Of a stretch of DNA of 64,000 bases, positions 24,375-33,329 are shown piece after piece (positions within the stretch are counted from its first letter, which is position 1; each line of letters opens with the position of its first letter). The position numbers were made by a program, and so were the translations under genes. This stretch comes from Lyngbya confervoides BDU141951 (GTDB lineage: Bacteria; Cyanobacteriota; Cyanobacteriia; Thermosynechococcales; Thermosynechococcaceae): positions 66,528-130,527 of the forward strand of contig NZ_JTHE03000079.1 of the NCBI RefSeq assembly GCF_000817775.3, in the 5' to 3' direction. A model generated the notes under the pieces. That model did no database searches and was not told where the DNA came from. It saw nothing but the letters and a program-made list of their open reading frames with translations.

Positions 24375-26138
24375 ATGGGGACAAATTTGGGTATGTCGAT
24401 TCTTCGGTCCTGCCTAACGGCAGGATTTCTCACCCTCTCAGTGTTGCCGGCCTGGGCAAACACCAGCAGTGGAAATCAAATCATCTTAAATGGTAAAACC
24501 TATCCTGGATATTGGTTTCAAAGCTCAGCGGCCGGATCTACTACCCTGGCCATTAGCGATGGGGACCTAGAGGAGGATTTCGGGCTATACCTGTTAGATA
24601 ACAGCACGCCCCAACAGCAGCCCGTGCAGTGGTATTCTTCCCAAGCGGAAACCCTCTCAGCTAATTTCCCCAAAAATGGAGCGGTGCGGTATCTAGACAT
24701 TTCGCAGTTTAGCCAGCGCCTGGGGTGGCAAGTCCAGCCCCGCGGGAATGCCCTGGTGATCAATTCGGGGTCGGCTCAAGTACGGACCCTAAAAACCGGC
24801 ATCCAGCCCTGGGGGCGACGCATTGTGCTAGAGCTGGATCGACCGTCTCCCTGGCGATTAACGGAGTTGACCAACAGTCGCTCGGGAAAAACGGACCGCA
24901 ACTTGACCCTGACCGTGGATGCCAGCCTGGGCAGTGCCGCAACCCAGGGAGTCAACACCAACCCTGGAGGCGGCCTCCTCTCGCTGGGTATGGCCAAAAG
25001 CGGGGGGCAGACTACGCTGAAGGCCTCCTTCGCCGGGGGAATGCGCCCGGAAGTGTGGACCTTGAGTAATCCACCGCGCCTGGTGGTGGATATTCGTCCA
25101 GACCCGATGCGATCGCGCAATATTGCCTGGGCACCGGGTCTGCGCTGGCGTGAGTCCGTGATTTCCCTGGGCAGCCAGCGCTTTCCAGTTTCCTGGCTGG
25201 AAGTCAATTTAAACCAGGGAGGCTTAAAGCTACAACCCATCTGGGGGAACGATCCCAACCAGCTTGTGGGCACGCATCCTTTACTCTCAACGGCAGCAAG
25301 GGCGCAGTCTGCCGCGGCCATCAATGCCGGTTTTTTTGATCAAAAGCGCCAGACCCCCCTCGGAGCCATCCGCCGCAACGGCACCTGGATTTCTAGCCCC
25401 ATTCTCAACCGTGGGGTCATTGCCTGGAATGATGCTGGGCAGGTGCAGGTGGGTCGGCTCAGTTTACGGGAAACCCTCGCCACCTCCACGGGACAAAGCC
25501 TCACCGTTGTCTCCCAGGATAGCGGCTATCCCCAGGCCGGCATTGCTCGCTATACCCCCCTTTGGGGACGAACCTACCGGCCAATCCTGGGCACCGAGCA
25601 AATCGTGACCGTCGTGGACAACCGCGTGGTGAGTCAGGTTGCCAGCAGCAGTGCCGCGGAATTTCCCATCCCCCGCAACGGATCGCTCTTGGTGGCTCGA
25701 TCCTTGGATGTCAAAAGTACCCTGGCTGCGGGAACCACCTACCAGAGTCAGTGGAGTGCAAACCCCAGCAGTTTGGGGGCATTTCCCAATATTATGGGGG
25801 CAGGGCCGCTCCTGGTGGCCAATAGCCAAGTGGTTCTGAATGTAGAGGCTGAATCCTTTCAGCGTGCCTTTGAGGCTGCAGCCGCCCCTCGCAGTGCGAT
25901 CGCCCAGCGTGCCGATGGAACAGTTCTGTTGGTAACCAGTCACAACCGCGTGGGTGGAGCCGGTCCCACCTTAACGGAATGGGCCAGGGTGCTCCAGGCC
26001 ATGGGGGGCGTCAATGCTCTCAATCTCGATGGGGGGAGCTCCACAACGCTATACCTGGGAGGAAGACTGGTCGACCGCCATCCCGTGACGGCGGCTCGTG
26101 TCCAGAATGCCCTCGGCGTGTTTCTCGATTCCAATTAG
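24375..26138 (+). CDS. Exported phosphodiester glycosidase (NAGPA) family protein
   Basis: 587 aa from ATG 24375; ATG 24393 gives the more compact signal peptide MSILRSCLTAGFLTLSVLPA. The N-terminal third looks like a stalk or AMIN-like beta domain (RYLDISQFSQRLGWQVQPRG, RRIVLELDRPSPWRL). The C-terminal half carries the NAGPA domain: AAINAGFFDQKRQTPLGAIR, NIMGAGPLLVAN, and VNALNLDGGSSTTLYLGGR near the end. Mammalian NAGPA removes N-acetylglucosamine from phosphodiesters; bacterial members are thought to act on cell-wall or exopolysaccharide phosphodiesters. A periplasmic envelope role is inferred. Confidence 0.88.
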   Translation: MGTNLGMSILRSCLTAGFLTLSVLPAWANTSSGNQIILNGKTYPGYWFQSSAAGSTTLAISDGDLEEDFGLYLLDNSTPQQQPVQWYSSQAETLSANFPKNGAVRYLDISQFSQRLGWQVQPRGNALVINSGSAQVRTLKTGIQPWGRRIVLELDRPSPWRLTELTNSRSGKTDRNLTLTVDASLGSAATQGVNTNPGGGLLSLGMAKSGGQTTLKASFAGGMRPEVWTLSNPPRLVVDIRPDPMRSRNIAWAPGLRWRESVISLGSQRFPVSWLEVNLNQGGLKLQPIWGNDPNQLVGTHPLLSTAARAQSAAAINAGFFDQKRQTPLGAIRRNGTWISSPILNRGVIAWNDAGQVQVGRLSLRETLATSTGQSLTVVSQDSGYPQAGIARYTPLWGRTYRPILGTEQIVTVVDNRVVSQVASSSAAEFPIPRNGSLLVARSLDVKSTLAAGTTYQSQWSANPSSLGAFPNIMGAGPLLVANSQVVLNVEAESFQRAFEAAAAPRSAIAQRADGTVLLVTSHNRVGGAGPTLTEWARVLQAMGGVNALNLDGGSSTTLYLGGRLVDRHPVTAARVQNALGVFLDSN

Positions 26139-26142
26139 TGTT

Positions 26143-26163
26143 TAAGCTTAGTGTTCAAGCTTA
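26143..26163. repeat. Inverted repeat after the NAGPA-family gene
   Basis: TAAGCTT (26143-26149) and AAGCTTA (26157-26163) form a perfect 7-bp stem with a 7-base loop, five bases after the stop codon. Because the arm is itself almost palindromic, it also reads as a direct repeat of TTAAGCTTAGTGTT-like sequence. No T run follows; a weak terminator is possible. Confidence 0.35.
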
Positions 26164-26356
26164 GACTTCCAAGAAACCTGCGATCTCTGACCCTGAGATA
26201 GGACAAGGGTGTTGAGCGCGACCGACCCTAAAGTGCGAAGTTTCTTAAACTGGGTCAACCGATCTTCGCACAATCAAAAGTACCTTAGGGTAGTCTCATA
26301 GGGAATCATGTATGTTTAACTCTATGCCGATCGCGTTCTAAATTCATCCTTGATTT

Positions 26357-27106
26357 ATGACCAGGCAATACAAAATTGGCCAGCGCGTCTTTTCCTCTGA
26401 ACTTATTATTCCTTTGCTGCAACAGTATCAGCTATTGCCTCAGTTTCTGCGAGAGTGCTTGATTGAGCAGGCCCTAGAGGACATTGATCTGTCTGCCGAA
26501 GAGGAGCAGCAAGCGGTACAGGAATTTTGCCTACAAAATCAGTTAGAAGATCCCCAAGCCCAGCAGCGCTGGCGAGATCACTATGGCATGACCCCCAATC
26601 AGCTTAAGGCCTTGGCCCTGCGCACCTTTCGGCTCCAGCGATTTAAGCAGCAAACCTGGGGGGCGAAGGTGGAGTCTTTATTTCTCAAGGAAAAGGAGAA
26701 GTTTGATCAGGTGGTCTATTCCCTGGTGCGGACTGACAGTTCAGAGATTGCTCAGGAGCTTTTTTTCCGGCTCCAGGAGCAGGAACAGGGATTTTCCGAG
26801 GTGGCGGCCACCTACTCCAAGGGGCCTGAAGCGCAAACCGGGGGGCTGATTGGTCCAGTTGAGGTCACCAAGCTTCACCCTAAACTAGCTCAGGTACTGC
26901 TCTCCAGCGAACCCGGCAAAATTCGTCCTCCCCTTCGCATTGACCAATGGATTGTCCTGGTCAAACTTGAACGCCTCCTGCCCGCCACTCTGGATGATGG
27001 ATTACGGGAGCGGCTCGTTGAACAGCAGTTTCAAGATTGGCTTCGTTTGCAAATGGAACAAACTCAACTTGAAGTGATCGACCCCAGTCAGGCCGCAGTC
27101 GTGTAA
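26357..27106 (+). CDS. PpiC/parvulin-type peptidyl-prolyl isomerase in a secretion operon
   Basis: 249 aa. An N-terminal helical part (about 1-115, SurA/PpiC-like, with LLQQYQLLPQFLRECLIEQA) precedes a parvulin domain (about 120-215) containing FSEVAATYSKGPEAQTGGLI and KIRPPLRIDQWIVLVKLE. There is no signal peptide or membrane segment, so it should act in the cytoplasm, unlike SurA. Its TAA shares one base with the ATG of the ABC exporter (TAATG), so production of the two is coupled. The inferred role is a chaperone/isomerase that holds or delivers the exporter's substrate. Cyanobacterial secretion loci often pair PpiC-like proteins with HlyB/HlyD-type exporters. Confidence 0.85.
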   Translation: MTRQYKIGQRVFSSELIIPLLQQYQLLPQFLRECLIEQALEDIDLSAEEEQQAVQEFCLQNQLEDPQAQQRWRDHYGMTPNQLKALALRTFRLQRFKQQTWGAKVESLFLKEKEKFDQVVYSLVRTDSSEIAQELFFRLQEQEQGFSEVAATYSKGPEAQTGGLIGPVEVTKLHPKLAQVLLSSEPGKIRPPLRIDQWIVLVKLERLLPATLDDGLRERLVEQQFQDWLRLQMEQTQLEVIDPSQAAVV

Positions 27107-30060
27107 TGCAAACCAACTCCAACACCACCGTTACGGACTTCCTTAAAACCGTTCCTGGGTTTCGTGAGATGCCCCTCACGCGCGTCGAGGAAATTGCCGC
27201 ACAGTTTCAGCCCCTGCGCTATCCTCTAGGCCGCACGGTGCTCACAGCAAAATCGCTACCGACCCAGTTTTATCTGGTTTTTCAGGGCCAAATTCGATTA
27301 CTCGGATCCGACCCGCGCAATGACCAACCGGTTACCCTCAGCCTCCTCAATCCAGGAGATGCCCTGGGCTGGGTGGGGTTGGTACGTCAGGTGCCCTGCG
27401 AAACGGCCATTGCCTCCACAGACACCATCTGTTTGACTCTATCGGCTCCAGATTTTCTGGCGCTCTGTCGCCAGGAAGCAAGTGTGGCTGAATATTACAG
27501 CCATCAAATTGGTCTGGTGGAGGTGTTTGATCTGCTGGGAGAGCAGCTCAAGATCCATGCAGAGGGCCAAACCAACCTCAAGGAATTAGCCCTGACCCTT
27601 TGGCCCAGGGCGGTGCTGCATCAAGCCTGCGTTTCCCCAGAGGCGGCCCCCCTTGACCCAAGCTTGAACTGGTACATCAGCCGCGGACCAGAGCAAAGGC
27701 CGGGTTCACTGCTCACAGAGGAGCAGGTGCGATCGCCGGGGACTTCCCTCCCCAACGGGGACTACCGGCTGGTGGGCCTGCCCAGTTGGACCCAAGAAGC
27801 GGCCCGGCAGTCTTCAGCGGTGGTGACCCAGCCCGTGGCCCTGAACTGGGAAAATATTCCGGAAGCACCGGAGCGGCCTGAGCGTGCTGATCCCCAATCC
27901 CCCCGTGGGCGCAAAGACTATCCCTTTGTCAGTGGTCGCGGCCAAATTGATGCGCCCCTGGCCTGCTTCCATATGCTCAGCGAGTTTCTGAACCTGCCCT
28001 TTCGCCGTGATGTCATCCGCCGAATTTTGGTCAGCCAAATCCAGCGCCAGGGAGAAATCTCCTTACCAGTGTGCGGAGCCATTGCCGAAGTCATGGGCCT
28101 GCGTGCCAACCTGGTTCAGGTGCCCGCTAACGCCTTTGCCCAAATTCCTGGTCCAGCTCTCACCCTGGTCGATGGCAGTATCGCGGTCGTGTATGACGCC
28201 AACGCAAAGCAGGTGACCCTGGGCATTCCGGAGCATGGCCTGATCAAGCAAAAAACCTCAGCCTTTCTTGAGCATTGGACTCCAGACAGTGGGGTTTTGC
28301 TGCTGGAGAAAACCCATCAGACCCCGCAAAGGCGATTTAATCTGAACTGGTTTTGGCCCTCGATCAAAAAACATCGGGGCATCTTAACGGAAGTTTTGTT
28401 GGCATCCTTTGTGGTGCAGCTGTTCCAGCTGGCCAATCCCTTAATCACCCAGGTGATTATTGACAAGGTGCTGGTGGAGAACAGCATCTCAACACTGAAT
28501 GTCCTGGGCATTTTGCTCCTGGTTGTAGCCCTGTTTGAGGCTCTGCTGGGGGCCTTTCGCACCTATCTCTTTGTTGACACCACCAATCGCATTGATCTGT
28601 CCCTGGGGGCCGAGGTCATTGATCACCTACTGCGTCTTCCCTTAGGCTATTTTGACCGCCGTCCCGTGGGAGAGTTAGCGACCCGCGTCAATGAGCTGGA
28701 AAATATCCGCCAGTTTCTCACCGGAACCGCATTAACCGTCGTTTTAGATGCGGTGTTCTCGGTCATTTACATTGTGGTGATGGTGATCTACAGCTGGCTG
28801 TTGACGATTGTTGCCCTCGCCACCGTGCCGCTCTTTGCCCTGCTCACCCTGCTAGTGTCCCCCCTCATTCGACGCCAGGTGCGGGTGAAAGCAGAACGTA
28901 ACGCAGAAACCCAATCCTATCTCGTTGAGGCCGTATCGGGCATTCAGACCGTCAAGGCTCAAAATATTGAACTCAAGGCCCGCTGGCGCTGGCAGGAACG
29001 CTATTCCCGCTACATCAGTGCTGGATTTGACGCGGTGATCACCTCAACGACGGCGGGATCGGTCAGTAATTTTCTCAATAAGCTGTCTGGACTCTTGCTA
29101 CTCTGGGTCGGGGCCTACCTGGTCATTAGTCAGCAGCTTTCCCTGGGAGAACTCATTGCCTTTCGAATTATTGCCGGGTACACCACCAGTCCCCTGTTGC
29201 GTTTGATTCAGCTCTGGCAAAACTTCCAAGAAACGGCTCTCTCCCTGGAGCGCCTGAGCGATATTTTAGATCATCCCCAGGAGGTGAGGGAGGAAGAGCG
29301 GGATAATATTCCCCTGCCGCCTGTGCAAGGGGCGATTGTTTACCGAGATGTGTGCTTCCGATTTAAAGACCATGGTCCCCTGCAGCTGCACAATATTAAC
29401 CTCACCATAGAGCCGGGTACCTTTGTGGGAATTGCCGGACAAAGCGGATCGGGCAAAAGTACGCTGGTAAAACTCCTGATGCGCCTATACGAACCTCTGT
29501 CTGGGCAGATTCTGATTGATCGCTATGACATCAGCAAAGTGGAACTCTACTCTCTGCGACGACAGATTGGGATTGTGCTCCAGGATAGTCTCCTGTTTGA
29601 TGGGACGGTGCGCGAGAATATTGCCCTGTCCCAGCCCGATGCTTCCGATGAGGAAATTATTCAGGCGGCCACGATTGCCTTTGCCCATGACTTCATCATG
29701 GAACTGCCCCAGGGCTATAACAGCCGCGTGGGAGAGCGGGGGGCAGCGCTGTCCGGGGGGCAACGCCAGCGAATTGCCATTGCACGCACGGTTCTGCAAA
29801 ATCCGCAGCTGCTGATTATGGATGAAGCCACCAGCGCACTGGACTTTAACGCAGAGCGCCAGGTATTTCAAAACCTGGGCTCTGCCTTTGCCGATCGCAC
29901 TATTTTGTTTGTGACCCATCGTCTGGCAACCTTGCGAGGAGCCGATACAATCTTGATGCTCGATCAAGGGCGAATTGTGGAGATGGGAACCCACGCTGAG
30001 CTGATGGCTCAGCAGGGTCGCTACTACTGGCTGTATCAACAGCAGGAAGCTGCACTCTAG
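27106..30060 (+). CDS. Type I secretion ABC exporter: cyclic-nucleotide-binding fold + degenerate C39 domain + ABC
   Basis: 984 aa, HlyB-like. The N-terminus (about 10-145) has a cyclic-nucleotide-binding fold (FQPLRYPLGRTVLTA, FYLVFQGQIRLLG, LLNPGDALGWVGLV); the Glu and Arg of the usual cNMP phosphate cassette are not evident. A C39 peptidase-like domain (about 275-400) aligns DAPLACF (282-288) with the family DCGLACL, so the catalytic Cys is Ala283. GSIAVVYDA replaces the His strand and GIPEHG the DP motif. It should therefore bind, not cleave, substrate. Six membrane helices follow (about 420-720), then the ATPase: Walker A GQSGSGKST (778-786), LSGGQ (882-886), Walker B LLIMDEATS (902-910). 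It is coupled to ppiC and lies 70 bp before the REC-HlyD gene. Confidence 0.93.
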   Translation: MQTNSNTTVTDFLKTVPGFREMPLTRVEEIAAQFQPLRYPLGRTVLTAKSLPTQFYLVFQGQIRLLGSDPRNDQPVTLSLLNPGDALGWVGLVRQVPCETAIASTDTICLTLSAPDFLALCRQEASVAEYYSHQIGLVEVFDLLGEQLKIHAEGQTNLKELALTLWPRAVLHQACVSPEAAPLDPSLNWYISRGPEQRPGSLLTEEQVRSPGTSLPNGDYRLVGLPSWTQEAARQSSAVVTQPVALNWENIPEAPERPERADPQSPRGRKDYPFVSGRGQIDAPLACFHMLSEFLNLPFRRDVIRRILVSQIQRQGEISLPVCGAIAEVMGLRANLVQVPANAFAQIPGPALTLVDGSIAVVYDANAKQVTLGIPEHGLIKQKTSAFLEHWTPDSGVLLLEKTHQTPQRRFNLNWFWPSIKKHRGILTEVLLASFVVQLFQLANPLITQVIIDKVLVENSISTLNVLGILLLVVALFEALLGAFRTYLFVDTTNRIDLSLGAEVIDHLLRLPLGYFDRRPVGELATRVNELENIRQFLTGTALTVVLDAVFSVIYIVVMVIYSWLLTIVALATVPLFALLTLLVSPLIRRQVRVKAERNAETQSYLVEAVSGIQTVKAQNIELKARWRWQERYSRYISAGFDAVITSTTAGSVSNFLNKLSGLLLLWVGAYLVISQQLSLGELIAFRIIAGYTTSPLLRLIQLWQNFQETALSLERLSDILDHPQEVREEERDNIPLPPVQGAIVYRDVCFRFKDHGPLQLHNINLTIEPGTFVGIAGQSGSGKSTLVKLLMRLYEPLSGQILIDRYDISKVELYSLRRQIGIVLQDSLLFDGTVRENIALSQPDASDEEIIQAATIAFAHDFIMELPQGYNSRVGERGAALSGGQRQRIAIARTVLQNPQLLIMDEATSALDFNAERQVFQNLGSAFADRTILFVTHRLATLRGADTILMLDQGRIVEMGTHAELMAQQGRYYWLYQQQEAAL

Positions 30061-30130
30061 CCACAAGGTCAGTCTATTCCTAGTGTTTTAATGTCTAGCC
30101 CCACTCAAACGGATCTACAAGGAGAAAGTC

Positions 30131-32326
30131 ATGATTCGCATTTTGCTGGCTGACGACAGCATCACGGTTCGTCAGAAACTCCAATATATGCTGGAGCCAG
30201 AGGCGGATTTTGAGATTATCGGTACCGCAGATAGCGGCGAGAAGACGGTTGAGCTGGCGGGCAGCCTGGCGCCTGACGTGGCGCTTGTGGATATTGAAAT
30301 GCCGAACGTGGACGGGTTGACAGCTACCAAACAAATTAGTCAGCGCTACCCGGACGTGAAGGTACTCATTCTTAGCAGTTACGGAGATGAAGCCTATATT
30401 CAGCAAGCTCTGAAGGCGGGCGCCCGCGGATATCTGCTCAAAAATACGCCTGCAGCGGAGCTGTTCCACGCCATTCGATTTGTCCAGAAGGGCTACCTGC
30501 AGCTTGGCCCCGGCCTATTTGAAAAGTACGCCCATAGTGATGCTGAGTCCCAGCAGGCCCAGGGGTTGACCGATCGCGAAGATCTCTCCTCGAACCCCGC
30601 TGACCCATCCCAGGGGCAGGACCTTCCAGTTTCCACCACCGTCCTTACGCCTGTCCCCGCTTCCCTACCGGCAAAGCAAGAGACAACCGCAATCCAGCCT
30701 TTACCGAGGGCCGAAGCCACACCGGTTCACGTAGAAGCCTTTGACCGGCCCGTGGTGCTGCGCCAGTCCCCCGTCTGGTCCCGTGCAATCGTATGGCTGA
30801 TCATTTCGGTGGCGACGCTGACCACAGCCTGGGCCTTTATTTTTAAAATTGAAGAGGCCGTCCCAGCCCAGGGACAATTGGAACCGCGGGGAGCGGTGAA
30901 GGAGGTACAGGTGCCCGTGGGGGGGGTGGTGCAAAAAGTCATGGTTGAAGATGGAGACTCGGTTAAGGAGGGGCAGGTGTTGGCAACCCTTGATCCCCAA
31001 GCGGCCCAATCCGAGTTGAAAGCCAGCCAGAAGATTCGCCGAGATTTGCTGCAGGAAAACGAATTTTATCGCCGTCAGCTGAAGGGAGAATCGGGAGGCG
31101 ATGTTAGCGTTGAGATTCCGGCTAAATTTATTTCGCTGACTAAAAATCGTCAGGCCTTGGTGCAGGAGAATGTGCTGTACCGGGCACAGATTAGCGGCAC
31201 CACGAACCTCAGTCAATTTTCGCCGGAGCAGCGATCGCGGATTATCGCCAGTCGGACCCGCGAGAGCAGTAGTTCGCAGGCTGCCCAGTTACAGGTGGCA
31301 CAGTTGCTAGAGCGAAAAGCGCAGAACGGATCTCGCCTCCAGCAAATCAAGACCCAGCAGCAACAGAACCTAACGCGCCAACAGGCACAGGAGATTGGCA
31401 TCGAGAGCAGCAACAAAACCCTGACCTTTGAGAGGGCCACCCTGGTTGATATTACCGATGCCTACGAAAAAGGCGCGATCGCAGGATTACAATTTAAGCG
31501 TCAGCAGGATCAAGTTCAGGTGGCTCAGGCCACCTATGATCGGGCGGTTAAGGAACTCAATGAACTCAAGCAAGAGTACCAACGGCTGATCCAGGAAGAA
31601 AACCAGATTCGTCGGGAAGGAGACGAAATTCAAAAACAAATTGAACAAGCTCAGGCCCAGGTTGACAACACCGATTCCACCAACCAGGAAGACCTCCTGA
31701 CCCGCATTGCGGAGAATCAAAAGCAGATTGACGAAATTGACAGTCAGCTCACCAAAGCAATTGTGGAAAACGAGAAGCAAATTGCAGAAATTGATAATCG
31801 CCTTAACCAAGCGCGTCTCACGCTCCAGTATCAAGAGATCCGCTCCCCCGTGGATGGCGTTGTGTTTGATCTCAAGGCCAGCAACAACTTTGTGGCCAAT
31901 ACCAGTGAACCGATTATGAAGGTAGTGCCCTCTGAGGATTTAGAGGCAAAACTCTACGTCACCAACCGCGATATTGGCTTTTTGCAGAATAACTATCTGC
32001 TGAAACAGGCAAAGGATCAGCCCTTGCCGGTGGATATCCGCATTGATTCCTTTCCCTACAGTGAATATGGAGATGTCAAGGGAGAAATCGTCTGGATTGG
32101 ATCCGATGCCTTACCTCCCACGGAAACTCGCCCCTATCCTAGTTTTCCGGTGCGGGTCAAACTGGATAATCAACGCCTGCAGGTGCGCAAATCGGAGGAG
32201 AAACTGGCGCTGCAATCGGGCATGGCCATTAGCGCTAGTATCAAAGTCCGCGATCGCCCGATTATCAGCCTGATTACAGAGCGATTTACCCAACAGATTG
32301 AGAAGCTGAAGTTCCTGCGCAATTGA
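30131..32326 (+). CDS. Response-regulator receiver domain fused to HlyD-type membrane fusion protein
   Basis: 731 aa. ATG 30131 has AAGGAG eight bases upstream. Residues 1-125 are a NarL-like receiver domain with all functional residues: D8/D9 acidic pair, phospho-acceptor D54 (VALVDIEMP), S82/S83 at the switch position and K104 (GYLLKNTP). A Pro/Ser/Glu-rich linker (126-215) leads to one membrane helix (219-238). The HlyD adaptor follows: lipoyl halves VQVPVGGVVQKVMVEDGDSV and LTLQYQEIRSPVDGVVFDLK flank a long alpha-hairpin (about 280-590), then a beta-barrel and tail. The receiver would be cytoplasmic and the adaptor periplasmic. The frame is continuous, with no sign of a sequencing junction. 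It partners the preceding ABC exporter. Confidence 0.93.
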   Translation: MIRILLADDSITVRQKLQYMLEPEADFEIIGTADSGEKTVELAGSLAPDVALVDIEMPNVDGLTATKQISQRYPDVKVLILSSYGDEAYIQQALKAGARGYLLKNTPAAELFHAIRFVQKGYLQLGPGLFEKYAHSDAESQQAQGLTDREDLSSNPADPSQGQDLPVSTTVLTPVPASLPAKQETTAIQPLPRAEATPVHVEAFDRPVVLRQSPVWSRAIVWLIISVATLTTAWAFIFKIEEAVPAQGQLEPRGAVKEVQVPVGGVVQKVMVEDGDSVKEGQVLATLDPQAAQSELKASQKIRRDLLQENEFYRRQLKGESGGDVSVEIPAKFISLTKNRQALVQENVLYRAQISGTTNLSQFSPEQRSRIIASRTRESSSSQAAQLQVAQLLERKAQNGSRLQQIKTQQQQNLTRQQAQEIGIESSNKTLTFERATLVDITDAYEKGAIAGLQFKRQQDQVQVAQATYDRAVKELNELKQEYQRLIQEENQIRREGDEIQKQIEQAQAQVDNTDSTNQEDLLTRIAENQKQIDEIDSQLTKAIVENEKQIAEIDNRLNQARLTLQYQEIRSPVDGVVFDLKASNNFVANTSEPIMKVVPSEDLEAKLYVTNRDIGFLQNNYLLKQAKDQPLPVDIRIDSFPYSEYGDVKGEIVWIGSDALPPTETRPYPSFPVRVKLDNQRLQVRKSEEKLALQSGMAISASIKVRDRPIISLITERFTQQIEKLKFLRN

Positions 32327-32422
32327 GATCGAGAAGATCCAACCTCGATTGCGGAGGGACAGCCCCCCGCTCAATATCAGGGTCTGTCATTTACGGTGAG
32401 GGGCAATTCAGGGGATTTGGCA

Positions 32423-33181
32423 TTAGAGTGAGCTGGAATCAAAGCTATCTGATTCCTCCTGGGTTTGGGGTAAATGCAGTCCACACTCCTGCTTCATGCC
32501 CTGGAAGCGAGTTTGGCGTTCATGCTCATCCTTGTCGGTCATGGGTCGGCTGGAATGCCAGTCGCCCACCGTGGCATAGCCCATGTCCTTCATGGGATGA
32601 TAGGGCAAGTCATAGGCGTTGAGATACTGATCCACCTCTTGAGCGCTCCAGGCCAAAATGGGATGAATCTTGTAAATCTCCTGCTGACGAGCGATATGTC
32701 CCAGATTTTGCCGGTAGGTGGTTTGATCTCGGCGGAGACCCGCCAGCCAGGCCCGGGCGCCCAGATCCTTCAGGGCTCGCTGCATCGGTTCCACCTTCCG
32801 AATGCGATCGTAAAGATTGAGCGCCTCCACTGTTCCTTGAGTCCAGAGTCGTCCATGAAGTGCCTCCATGCGGGCCGGACTCAGGGTGGCCTGGAAAACC
32901 TGCAAGTTAAGATGTAGCCGATCTGTTAAAGCTTGGGCAAAGCGGTAGGTGGCCGGGGGCAAATAGCCAGTATCAATCCAAATCACGGGAATATCTGGCA
33001 CAATCTGGGTTGCCAAATGCAGCATAACCGCGGACTGAATGCCAAAACTGGTGGTCATCACCAGCTGAGATCCGAATACATCGGCAGCCCAGGTGATGAT
33101 CTCCGCAGCACTCCGCTGGGACAGCGTTTGATTGATGGTGTCTAAATTCAATGGGTTGGCTTCGAGATTGATGCAGCTCAA
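32423..33181 (-). CDS. cysH: Phosphoadenylyl-sulfate (PAPS) reductase
   Basis: 252 aa from a TTG at 33181, chosen because AGGAGA stands five to six bases upstream and the length then fits CysH. The frame is open to another TTG at 33235 without such a site. It reduces PAPS to sulfite using thioredoxin in assimilatory sulfate reduction. [15 protein letters not shown] is the PP-loop nucleotide site; [14 protein letters not shown] and KQECGLHLP, with the catalytic Cys near the C-terminus, are present. The extra CC pairs of the iron-sulfur APS reductases are absent, so a PAPS-type enzyme is indicated. It converges on the REC-HlyD gene. Confidence 0.93.
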   Translation of the reverse strand: MSCINLEANPLNLDTINQTLSQRSAAEIITWAADVFGSQLVMTTSFGIQSAVMLHLATQIVPDIPVIWIDTGYLPPATYRFAQALTDRLHLNLQVFQATLSPARMEALHGRLWTQGTVEALNLYDRIRKVEPMQRALKDLGARAWLAGLRRDQTTYRQNLGHIARQQEIYKIHPILAWSAQEVDQYLNAYDLPYHPMKDMGYATVGDWHSSRPMTDKDEHERQTRFQGMKQECGLHLPQTQEESDSFDSSSL

Positions 33182-33329
33182 GTGGATTCTCCTAAGACTT
33201 GCCCCATAGAACACTCTATTAAATTTTGGGTTCAATGCAGCGATCGTATCTCCGAATTGCCAGGCCCAGCCCGTTGCTCAATGCACTCTCTGAAGGCTCC
33301 CCCTTTCTCTCCCCTAGTCCGCCTGCCTT

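Noticed and set aside
24360-26138. The upstream exported proteins as cargo of the type I exporter
   Set aside because: Both have Sec signal peptides, so they should leave the cytoplasm by Sec rather than by HlyB/HlyD/TolC.
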